64,000 bases of DNA, taken from positions 27,032,001-27,096,000 of the forward strand of contig OZ316894.1 in the NCBI GenBank assembly GCA_973895155.1, in the 5' to 3' direction. The position numbers and the translations under genes are program-made. Origin of the DNA: Marsupella aquatica (lineage: Eukaryota > Marchantiophyta). This document shows, in pieces, positions 25,501-34,624 of this stretch (the first letter of the stretch is position 1; the number at the start of each line of letters is the position of its first letter). Under the pieces are notes generated by a model. It worked only from the letters and a program-made list of their open reading frames with translations, ran no database searches and was not told the origin of the DNA.

Positions 25501-26575
25501 TGGTTCATGGGCTTGCCGTTGCGATTGTTGTCTATGATCAGCAATTACAAGCCAATTCGACTGGGCCATGATTACTTGAAGACCACTCTCAGGTTGGAGT
25601 TTCCTAACACCAGAGAGGTTGCAACTTTGGCAAATCAGCAGCGGAGGGATAGGGAGGAACGCACGCAAGAGCTGTTGAAGAGGAAATTCCGGACGTTGAT
25701 ACAGGAATTTCCGAATTTTAAAGCTGATATCCAATCTACACTCAACGAATTGACCAATGTCTTAAGATTCTTGTTCCTCCAGCTGCTGCCTTGGAAGATG
25801 CTGCAGAGGGCACTCCAATTGGTGTTGACATTGGGGACGAAGATGATGAATCTGAAACATACAAAGTGGAAAGCCTTTGACACCTTCAGGAGGTAGTAGA
25901 AGAGCAGGATGTAGTACCACAGGAATCAACAGACAACTCAACAGTTTTTGACACACTTTGGGATCTTTACAATCTTCTAACGACTTGACACATCTTGAAT
26001 TCTTAGGAGTGGCTAACAACGCTGATGAGAGTAGAACCTGAAGAAGACAGGCACTCCAGAGACTCCTTTCTCAGGGACATAATTGATCTCCGAAACCACC
26101 TGCTGCAAGTTTGAGCCAAATGCGAGGGGCTGGGCATTCAGAGAATTGAGGGGAGTGGTGCAGGAGATACTGGGGAGGAATTCGTTGTCGAAATTTGGGA
26201 ACAGGGAGATCTATTGACCGACATAGGAGTTGTTCCACATAGTCCTCCAGTTGAAAGCAGCCGGTCTGTTGACGCCCCCAGCTCCAGCTATACGACTACA
26301 GTGGAGAGTGAAGAAATCAAAAGCAATTCGGAGAAAATGGATGTAGTGGGTATCAAGCAAGATCTGCTAAAGGAAGCCCCGGTGTTGCCATGGGGCTCAT
26401 TCCTGGACACTTGGGGCAGTCAGAGTGCGTCCCTGCCAACTCACGGGGGATGGAATATGAGAATCACTGGGGGAAGGTTGACTATGATGTCATGATCCCT
26501 ACTGAGAAGATTGCGGAAATCAACGTAAGGGCATCGTACTACAAAGCCCCAAAGGTTGAAATTTGCCCTTGTTGA
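25489..26575 (+). pseudogene. UVSSA-like (UV-stimulated scaffold protein A) pseudogene, 5'-truncated
   Basis: Fragments in changing frames match my recollection of plant UVSSA proteins, which act in transcription-coupled nucleotide excision repair at stalled RNA polymerase II. In order: NYKPIRLGHDYLKTTLRLEFPN and RRDREERTQELL (about 25542-25680), IQSTLNEL (25730-25755), an acidic stretch GDEDDESETYKVESL in a second frame (about 25830-25880), and the C-terminal signature VLPWGSFLDTWG (about 26380-26420) followed, after another frame change near 26450, by HWGKVDYDVMIPTEKIAEINVRAS (shortened motif HWGKVDYD...PTEKIAE; up to 26550). Frameshifts and stops show that it is dead. The N-terminal VHS-like half is absent. 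A TCAG immediately precedes the first homologous codon at 25542, so at least one intron boundary may remain. Confidence 0.65.
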
Positions 26576-26669
26576 GCTCCTCTGAGGAGTGGAGGGTTGT
26601 GCCAACGGAGAGATCTTTGAAAATTCCCACTCCATGGGCCTATAAGAGCGCAAGACGAGGAAGGAGATA

Positions 26670-27565
26670 TTATTCCTGAACATTCTCCCCCATGCGATGC
26701 ATGGTCAGCTTGGCCACCGCAACCGTGGCCAAAGGCAGCCCGGATATAGCTGCGGGTTCCTTTCTCTTCCTACCCCGAGACTGATTCTCGGGGTGGCTAG
26801 AAGAGGGGGACATCTCCCCATCCTCCCGGTTGGGTGGCGGTAGCGCTACCGCTGTGAGTATTGGTGTCGGGGCTGCTAAAGTCACCGTGTTATCCCCTTG
26901 CGCTTGCTGGAGTGGCACCGGGTTGCTTGGCGCATGTTGATTTGTACCTTGCGGCCGTCAGTTCAGGGGAGGGTGAGCCTCTTTGTCTTCGGAGCTAATA
27001 TTCATTGCATTTACCATGGATTGCACTCGAAGAGGTGGTGCGACCGGTGGTGGAGGTCGGCTTGACTGAGGCCGAGGCGGTGTTGGCGCGGACACGGATG
27101 AGTTGGTGCTAGTTGCAGCTGGAGGAGGCACCATGAGATTCAGGAAGTCCCTGGGGAAGTGGAGTGATGTTAAGATAGGAGTCTCACTTGTTTGGGCAGG
27201 GCCAAACTGACAGTCTATGGAGGCTTGAACCCGGGCGGGGATATGGTCGTAATGGTGCGGCTACAAGTCTATCGTGCCCAAGAGATGGTAAACCTTGTCC
27301 GGAAGCCAAAGAAGTGCTTCCTGGAACCTGACGTACTTCTCGTCGACAAAGAAGTATTCACTGATTTTGTCAACTCGGCAAAGTTCACTCTGAAAAGGGA
27401 GGTCAAAGTTGCCGTTATAGTGATTACGGCCGGCTAAGCGGGAATGGCTCTCTCGTAAGCTCGTTCGGTCTCGTACCGGCGCGGGTTGACTTTGGCTAAG
27501 GACTAGGCTAAGTGGCTTCCCACGGATAGGAATTGCAGCCAAAATTGAAGGGCCAAACTGGACAA
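26670..27565 (-). pseudogene. Internal region of a decayed LTR element, unknown ORF
   Basis: On the minus strand a single frame reads from about 27665 to 26670 with two stops (one ends the segment GTIDL near 27261, one follows HPPLN near 26960). The product is Pro/Ser-rich with a basic end (SRGRKRKEPA). It lies directly downstream of the LTR candidate 27569-28042 in the same orientation. I recognise no gag, protease or polymerase motif. Confidence 0.4.
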
Positions 27566-27568
27566 TAT

Positions 27569-28042
27569 TGTGACAGACATCCAGGAGTGACGGTGGGCGA
27601 CTAAGGAGGGACAAAGAGGCTGAGATTGAAGTTGGCGCGCGGAATGGAGTGTGAGTGTAATGCAAGAGAATGGCCCTCCTTTTATACTCTGAGAGCTCAT
27701 CGTCCGACTCATCCCTCCTCCCTTCCTATAGGCCGAGCTTTTCACGCTCATAGTGTACTGGCCACTCGCGAGTCCAATTCAGAGCGTGTCAGTAGCCGCC
27801 TCCGAGAATTTGTTATACGGACCCGAAGTGTCCCCTTACACGCTCGTAACCTGGGAGTACGAATGGTGCTCTGCCGCCATCCCGAACGTAAATGCTCCTT
27901 ATTAACTAATGATTCCCTAGTCATAGGTACTACCTACTTAGTGTCATTATGCTAATAACTACGGCCTATGATACCCCTAATGAGTGTGCTAAGCACGGGC
28001 TAGGCCAAATCAATCATTAACCACCGTGCTGGCGGCGTCACA
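27569..28042 (-). mobile_element. Candidate LTR (TGTGACGCC...CTGTCACA) with TATA box
   Basis: Minus-strand sequence from 28042 begins TGTGACGCCGCC and can be closed at 27569 with ...CTGTCACA, giving TG...CA ends and 474 bp. It contains GAGTATAAAAGGAGG (27676-27690), a good TATA box placed about 110 bp from the proposed 3' end. The second LTR is not in the window and the primer-binding site is not convincing. Confidence 0.45.
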
Positions 28043-28059
28043 CACCGACAACATTCATG

Positions 28060-29094
28060 TATATTTGCGACTTGGTTAGAGAAGATATGACCACACATCC
28101 CCCACCTGGCCTTCGCGATTTGACAAATAGAACATTGTCTGTTGAGCGTCAGGTTGCCATAGCCCTCTGTCGCTTTCCAGTGGTTGTTTGTTGTTGACGC
28201 TTTCAGAGATGTTTGGGGTTTCCGTGCCATGCATATCGGATACTGTTTGGCAATTTGTTAGGGCTTTAATTATGCGAGCAAGGAGAACACATTTGAGTTA
28301 ACCACAAGGAGAAGCCATGGCAAGAGTGAAAGAAGAATTTTGCCAACTACAAGGATTACCAAATTGTTGTGGTGCAATAGACGACACTCATTTTCAAGTG
28401 GAGCTACCGCCTAGATTACCGTGATTCCAATGATTACCGTGATTACAAGAATGGTCAGAGCATTTCTATGCAAGCTATCTGTGATAGTCGTCTTTGATTT
28501 TTGGATGTCTTTTCAGGATGGCCCGGTAGCATACAAGACTCTCGCCTTCTATGGGTGTCCGGATTTTTTGACGATGTTACAGTACACCACACAAAACTCT
28601 CACGTCCCATGTTTACATCACATACACAATTTTGTACAAGGGAGTACATTATTGGTGATGCAGGTTATCCTGCATATCCTTGGTTGCTAAACCCTTTCCC
28701 CGGTGCAAGAGAGCATAGCCGTAAGAGAGAATTTAACTACATGCTTAGCTCAACTAGGATGTGCGTAGAGCGTGCTTTTGGTCAGTTGGAAAATAGCTGG
28801 AGATTTATTTCATGCAAAATGTATCGTCCCTCTCCTTATCGATTGCCGCATTATGTTACTTGTGCATGCATTCTACACAATATTCGTATTGATCGTGGAG
28901 ATGTGTATGATCCAGCTTGGGGATTAGATGCAGACCCTCCTTATGAACCTGGAGGCCCTCCAACTGGAGATCATAGTTTTGGTAATGGACGTAGACATCG
29001 TGTTGCAATGATGAACTATTTGTTGCCTGAGAGAGAATGGGAGCAGGAACGACAAAGACGTCGTACTACCCCAAGGGATAATTATACATTGTGA
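28060..29094 (+). pseudogene. PIF/Harbinger-type transposase, frameshifted
   Basis: Coding sequence of a DDE transposase of the PIF/Harbinger superfamily in at least three frames. An N-terminal piece (PPPGLRDLTNRTLSVERQVAIALCRF, abbreviated; about 28080-28175) precedes a degraded stretch, then GLPNCCGAIDDTHF with the first catalytic Asp at 28380-28382, then NGQSISMQAICDSR and a stop just before 28501, and finally an open stretch 28501-29094 containing the second Asp region (MDVFSGWPGSIQD), GDAGYPAYPWLL and the Glu region (CVERAFGQLENSW). Together with the Myb-like gene on the opposite strand this is the usual two-gene layout of the superfamily. Confidence 0.8.
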
Positions 29095-29275
29095 CTATTT
29101 ATGTTTTCAAATGCAAATGTTGTAGGCAAGTTGAAATAAAATTTTCAATTGAAAAGTGCATGAATGTGTCATCATAGTTTTTTTGCAATTCCATGCAACT
29201 GTTAATTGAAGTACTAGACCCTAAGTACTACACTTGATAAATACAAACTAGCCAAGTGCTACTCTACTCGGGACT

Positions 29276-30526
29276 CTACTGTAAAGGTCGTGAAGAACTT
29301 GCAAGCTTCTCCATAAGGGCATTAGTCAAACATGTCATCTGCTTGGATGTTGTCTTCATTGTTGTACTCAAAGTTCTCTCTAGTCGCTCTCGGATTTCAT
29401 ACTCACGTTCTCGCATGCGAGAATCATGTTCTTGGATATGAACATCACGCTTGGCCGTAGAAGCCATCTCAACACAACTGTTTGCCATGGTTCTCAAATG
29501 CGCTTGTTTATCACTACCAGACTTGGTTGTCTTTCGCTTCACACCTCTCTTGCTTGGGCCAGAAAAGTCCTGAGGGGTTGATGGTTCTCTCACTCCACCG
29601 GTATTCTCAACATTGTGTGACTGCATACCCTCGTGTGTTGGTCCTGGGCAGTATTCTTGGCTGGTAGGGATAGACATGAACCTCAACATCATCATCACCT
29701 GCAAATGACATAATGTACTTGTTGTACTATTTAATAAAGGAAAGATATAGGTGTTGAAAAGGGGACAATAATTTCAGCGCAAAATAAAATCTGTGATAAA
29801 ATATCACAGAATCACTTGCATAAAAAAATACCAAAATATAGCTACACCATGCAAAAATAACCAATGTAGAGGCAAAAGTAAGTAAGTTCTTACTCTCTGA
29901 TGATAAATCAAATGGATTCTCCTGTGCATTTAGGTCCATAGAAGAAATGTCAGAGATGAACTTTTTAGGTGGAGTGCCCGATGGAGTGACGCGTGGAATA
30001 TTTGCATACCACTCCAACAATTGCTCATACAGATCAACAGAAAAATTAGTGGGGAATCGATGGTCGCATCGGTCCTTGTCACCCATGTTAAAGTAAGAAA
30101 CCTGCCCAGTTTTCTCCTTCTTTTCATAGTCATAAATTGTTTTAACTTGTTCTCAATAAGCTGCCACTTCTTCTTACAAGAGTTTGGATCTCGAGTAGGA
30201 TTAGGATCCACCATAAACTTTGCCACTGCTTTCCATTTCAACTTGCTACTAGTCATTTTTTTCTGTGTTGAGCCTTCCATAATGACAGTGTGATATTCAT
30301 TATGTTTTGCTGCAATGAGAACCGTCATCTCCTCGTCAGACCAATCAGGCAACTTATTCCTTCCTTGACGTTGTGGTGTAGTAGACTTGGGATCTGCAGC
30401 AATGTTCAGATCCAAATCACGCAATGGCACACCTTGTGAAGCAAACTTTGGCCTGGAACCTGTCTTTGATTCTGGCTTGTCATCTGAAAGGGACACAAAT
30501 AAGTCAGTGGTGATTTTGCACATCAA
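29276..30526 (-). pseudogene. Harbinger-associated Myb/SANT-like protein, frameshifted
   Basis: Minus-strand gene convergent with the transposase. The first part (30526 to about 30140) carries a trihelix/SANT-like domain: LPDWSDEEMTVLI, KWKAVAKFM, CKKKWQLIENKLK. Near 30134 the frame shifts by one base; the continuation (YDYEKKEKTGQVSYFNMGDKDR to SSES, about 30134-29895) and a last segment (29704-29276, helical, Arg/Glu-rich, ending SSRPLQ) complete the usual organisation. In Harbinger elements this protein binds DNA and assists the transposase. A splice-like TTTCAG stands before codon DDKPES near 30487. Confidence 0.7.
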
Positions 30527-30732
30527 TATGTTTTAAACATATTCAATGCACAAAACACATCAAGTTCATAGAAAGCATATAAAAACAAATTTAAAAAAAT
30601 TTAAACCACAAGAGTTCTTCAAAAACCAATTGAAATTATTGCAGCATGTTAAACCATGTCCTCTTGAGGCTTTCAATATTTTCAACAAAATGATGAAGCA
30701 AAGTTTTATCATATTCATATATAATGATCCAC

Positions 30733-30749
30733 AATATAATCATGGTCTG
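30733..30749 (+). repeat. Target-site duplication of the LINE, left copy
   Basis: AATATAATCATGGTCTG, identical to 53471-53487. Confidence 0.9.
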
Positions 30750-31510
30750 ATGGAGGGGGGGAACTGACAGTGGACTTGCGAAGAAGGGCGGAGGGACTTG
30801 TGCTCATCCATGAGCGTTTCGACCTTCCAGAAGGAGATTGAGAGGGGCAAAAAGCTTCTTGAGAGGGGTGGAATCGATACGAGGGTGACCCCTGCTTCTG
30901 CACGAAGCTTTTTCTGCTCTCTCTCGCCATCGCTACGATCGGGATCCGCTTTAGAGCCGGTTCTGCTGTTTTAGGGTGGAATACTAGTCTGGATTGCGGG
31001 AGCACAATTGTGGAGATCCGGTCATGAGAGTTGGAGCCAGGGGTGGCGGATGAGCCGATGCGTTAGTCTAGCGGGAGCACCTTTCCCGCTGCCACTTTTG
31101 GAGGCGAGGATTAAAAGGTAGACACATTGGAACAGGGGTTCGCATCGATCTGGTGGGGTGCTACAGTGGGTGACTGAAACAAACGGTGTGGATTACGGCA
31201 ACGGACCTTGGTGTCTGCAAGCTCGGATTGGACAGCGAGTGGCGGCACTCAGATTCCTAAAAGTGTTTGGAGCTGACATTGCCAAAGAGGATGGCGGAAC
31301 ATGCAGAGAAGAGTTAAGGCGGCACAAAGTGTGCCTGAGTGGTTCTATTCTGACGGGAGAATTATGGAATAGTTCGGGAAGGACATCTTGGTTAATGAGA
31401 TTGGACCCAGTGGACTCGAGAGGAGCCTGGAGCCCTCTTTGATTACAAGGTAAGCACTGCCCCGAACATCTTATTAACGCCGTCTGACTGTCATTGCATA
31501 CATTAATTTA

Positions 31511-31885
31511 ATGTCGGGCGAAGGTGAAAAGGGATTGGACTACTACGGGCGCTCAGAAACCACATCTCGTGGAAGAAGCGATCGGAATGGACGTCTTTCT
31601 GAATCAAGGAACATCCGAGTGGCTACACCGATGGCTGTCCAGACTAGAACGGGGACGCTTCAGGGGGTGAGAGGGCGCGAGACCAATCTGGTTGGTTTGG
31701 CCTCTCAGAATAAAGGAAAACTCGGAGAGGAGGGAGTGGGGAGGTGCAACCAATTCTCAGCGCAAGATGCGCGGAATGATGGGGACGGACCACGGCGGGA
31801 GAGAAAGGGAGGAGGCAATCCTGGCCTACAGGGAGAGAGTAGGGGGGCTCAGCCGGCTCACAACGGGAGATACAGGACGATCTGA
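31511..31885 (+). CDS. Short upstream LINE frame (possible ORF0)
   Basis: A 124-codon frame rich in Arg/Gly/Ser (SRGRSDRNGR, RRERKGGG) in the LINE leader. Its TGA stop overlaps the ATG of ORF1 as TGATG (31883-31887). Overlapping stop-start pentamers of this kind are used for reinitiation in some LINEs. It may also be a chance frame in purine-rich leader sequence. Confidence 0.35.
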   Translation: MSGEGEKGLDYYGRSETTSRGRSDRNGRLSESRNIRVATPMAVQTRTGTLQGVRGRETNLVGLASQNKGKLGEEGVGRCNQFSAQDARNDGDGPRRERKGGGNPGLQGESRGAQPAHNGRYRTI

Positions 31886-33435
31886 TGGACATGGAAGAGG
31901 ATGAGAATGGCGGCGGCTCAGCTCGGGACAAGGTCCCAGCCTTGGATGGAGAGACACGACGTAGCCTGAGAGGTGCAGAGCTCAGGGGAGAGGGTCCTGG
32001 AATCTGTGGAATCTCAAATGGTACCCGGAATCCTGATACATGGGGCCGCGAAGGAGCTGAAGAGGAGGAAACATCGGAGGAATGTATCAGAATTCTGAGA
32101 GCTGTAGCACACCGCTCTAAGGGTGACCTTGACAAAAAGCTGTTTGCCACAGTTGAATGGAACATGACGGAAGCAGCTATGAATGTGAGGCAATTATATA
32201 ACTGTGCCTTGCTATGCTACTTCACAGACAGAACCCCATTGCTTCCAGCCTTCAGAGACTGGGTAGAAGACGAAATGACTAGCCAAGGGCGCTGGCCGGT
32301 GCTACAAGTCAAGTTTGTGGGGAAAAATTTTTACATGGTAATCTTTGAAGAACCTGATCATCGGGATCTGGCACTGAATGGGGCGCCATGGTTTATGGAA
32401 AATAGATTTGTATACACCTTCCCATGGGATCCAACCTTTGACATAAAAAATGAGTCTTACACCAAACTGCCAGTATGGATTGAGCTACCATTTAGAGCCT
32501 TGGAGCTGGAAGGATGCAGAAGGAAAATTGCAAGCGCGCTTGGCACCCTACTATACTACATTCAAGGAGACCAATTCAGTTCCTACCCACATGACCGTGC
32601 GTGCATACTATGGGACACTGACAAGGAGATACCGGCAAGTGTTCGAGTGAAAATTCAGAAGGATATAGTAATTTGGCAACCGGAGACCTTCCGCAATATT
32701 CCTTACCACTGCTACAAATGCCATAAGAAAGGGCATCTAGCCCGCAGCTGTCGAGAAGGAGATGAAGGGCAGAGGCCGACGAGTGTGCTGGAAATACCTG
32801 ATGAAAAAGACGATGAACGACACTCGGAGGCTGACCCAGAAGAGATACAAAAGGCCCAAGAGAATGCTATGGTCCGGGTTAAATTCAGGGAGAACCAAGA
32901 GCGGCAGGCGAACACGATCCGGAAAAACTCAGTTGAGGAGGAAATTGCCCATGTGGAGCTGATCATTGCGACAGATGTTAGAGAACCGGACAAAGGAACT
33001 CCAGCTAACCCACAACGGCCGAATGTGGGTGCTATTGGGATGGAATTGCTGGAGCCCACTCGTGGACCCTTGGACGCCATGGTGAGATGGGAACCGACTA
33101 GGACTAAGGGGAATTCGCGAGACTTCCCACCTGGGAGTGGACTGGCCCGGGATCCTGGAGGTAACACAGACCGCAGAGGCTCTGTTCTAAATGCCAGTGC
33201 ACCAAGCTTTGGGCCGGAATTCAGCACGAAGGCCAGAACAGACACACTCGGGCTTCCAGGATCGCTCTTAGAGGTAGAAGCCGAAGGGAATTTCTCGTAC
33301 CATGGGGACACCGATGCAGAGATGTCAGAATATGAAGCTTACATATCGAATAGCAAACTCAAAGCACGAACCAGGAAACAAGAATTGAGAACCCCCCCAA
33401 CTGAAGATAAAGATAAGCCGAAGTTTAGGGTTTAG
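31885..33435 (+). CDS. LINE ORF1 protein (DUF4283 domain, CCHC zinc knuckle)
   Basis: 516 codons, uninterrupted. An acidic/Gly-rich N-terminus precedes a DUF4283-like RNA-binding domain (about residues 90-260; QLYNCALLCYF, LNGAPWFMENR, LPVWIELPFRALE) and a single zinc knuckle CYKCHKKGHLARSC (residues ~273-286). The rest is polar and probably disordered. Such proteins bind LINE RNA as a nucleoprotein particle. The last codons and stop fall in a run of TTTAGGG units (33424-33443). Confidence 0.85.
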   Translation: MDMEEDENGGGSARDKVPALDGETRRSLRGAELRGEGPGICGISNGTRNPDTWGREGAEEEETSEECIRILRAVAHRSKGDLDKKLFATVEWNMTEAAMNVRQLYNCALLCYFTDRTPLLPAFRDWVEDEMTSQGRWPVLQVKFVGKNFYMVIFEEPDHRDLALNGAPWFMENRFVYTFPWDPTFDIKNESYTKLPVWIELPFRALELEGCRRKIASALGTLLYYIQGDQFSSYPHDRACILWDTDKEIPASVRVKIQKDIVIWQPETFRNIPYHCYKCHKKGHLARSCREGDEGQRPTSVLEIPDEKDDERHSEADPEEIQKAQENAMVRVKFRENQERQANTIRKNSVEEEIAHVELIIATDVREPDKGTPANPQRPNVGAIGMELLEPTRGPLDAMVRWEPTRTKGNSRDFPPGSGLARDPGGNTDRRGSVLNASAPSFGPEFSTKARTDTLGLPGSLLEVEAEGNFSYHGDTDAEMSEYEAYISNSKLKARTRKQELRTPPTEDKDKPKFRV

Positions 33436-33443
33436 GGTTTAGG
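33424..33443 (+). repeat. Telomere-like (TTTAGGG)~3 at the LINE ORF1 stop
   Basis: TTTAGGGTTTAGGGTTTAGG; the second unit supplies the TAG stop of ORF1. Confidence 0.9.
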
Positions 33444-33698
33444 ACAAAAAAACAACGTTCGCTGTACTTCTCATGAGGATCCATGTCTGATGCAGGTGCG
33501 GGCGAAAGCTCAACAAGGACAAACAGATTGCTCAGCCCTGAAACGAGGAGTCCGAGAAGTGAACAAAGAGGCGCAGCACAAACTAAGATGAGAGACGACT
33601 ACTCCCTGATAGGGGGACTGACTGAGCAGCAAACGGGGAGCGGCTCTCAGGGCTGGATGCTATCCCCTGGAGGACGGAATCGTATCTAGGGTGACGGT

Positions 33699-34553
33699 GT
33701 GCTGACCAAGTGCACCACTCAACTTGGGGAGCAGCGGGGGGGGGAGGGGATGGAGAACATAATGCGGATTGCCACATGGAACGTCTGTGGGCTGTGTGAG
33801 ACAAACCGCAAACATGTCGTCAAAAACTGGGTACAGGCACTGCGATTTCCGCTGGGATGCCTAGCTCTACAAGAAGTGAAGACGGATCAATTCCATTTGG
33901 ACATGGCTCTGAGAACAATTCTCTCAAACTATCAACACTTCTCATCGGCACCAGAGGAAGGCAGGGGAGGAACGGCACTTCTGGTCCACCCGTCTTTGAA
34001 GGTGGTAGCATCAGGCAAACTGGACCTTGGCAGAGCTGTGTGGATAATCATTGAGAACGAAGGAGGCAATTATGGAGTGGCATCTATCTATGCACCAAAC
34101 TCGGCTGACTTAAGGGCTTTGCTATGGAACGAGCTTAAGGATGAGCTTCCGCAGGTAAACTGGATCATCTGTGGCGACTTCAACATGACAGAAAGAAGAG
34201 CGGACTCAACCGGGAGATCACCTCTGATCGGCGGAAGAGAAGCGGAATTCTGGCGCTTCTTAAAAACGCGCTTTGACCTGGTAGATGCGTGGGAGATCAC
34301 CGGGGGCGCTACGGGTGCCCAATTCACATGGAGAAGGATGAGAAGGGGATTAATGGTACAATCCCGATTAGATAGGTTCTACATTAGCGAGAAGGGATGG
34401 TGGTTAGAGGAGAGAGTAGAGCTGGTGCATGAAGGAGGATCAGCGTTATCAGACCATGACCCGGTGATACTGAAAGGGAGGTTCAGAGATGCAGGTCAGA
34501 AGGTGGAGCGAGGTAAGGTGAGACTATTCATGGCCAATCCAGCGCTTCTGTGA
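33699..34553 (+). pseudogene. LINE ORF2, 5' part: AP endonuclease domain
   Basis: Endonuclease/exonuclease/phosphatase-type domain that nicks the target DNA: WNVCGL, LALQEVK, ASIYAPN, CGDFNM, SRLDRFYIS and LSDHDPV appear in the expected order. The real start is probably the ATG at 33750 or 33762, close to the conserved MRIATWNVCGL; 33699 is the most upstream ATG. The frame runs through the Gypsy insertion point (34548) and ends 5 bp into the LTR at 34551-34553; the LINE continues at 50091. Confidence 0.85.
34544..34548 (+). repeat. Target-site duplication of the Gypsy element, left copy
   Basis: GCTTC, matching 50086-50090; the flanking LINE sequence joins in frame across it. Confidence 0.9.
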
Positions 34554-34624
34554 TGCCTAGACAGGAATCACTCGGCCGGTTAAGTGGGTAAAGCAGGAAG
34601 GCACCCTAGGAACACCTTAGTATA

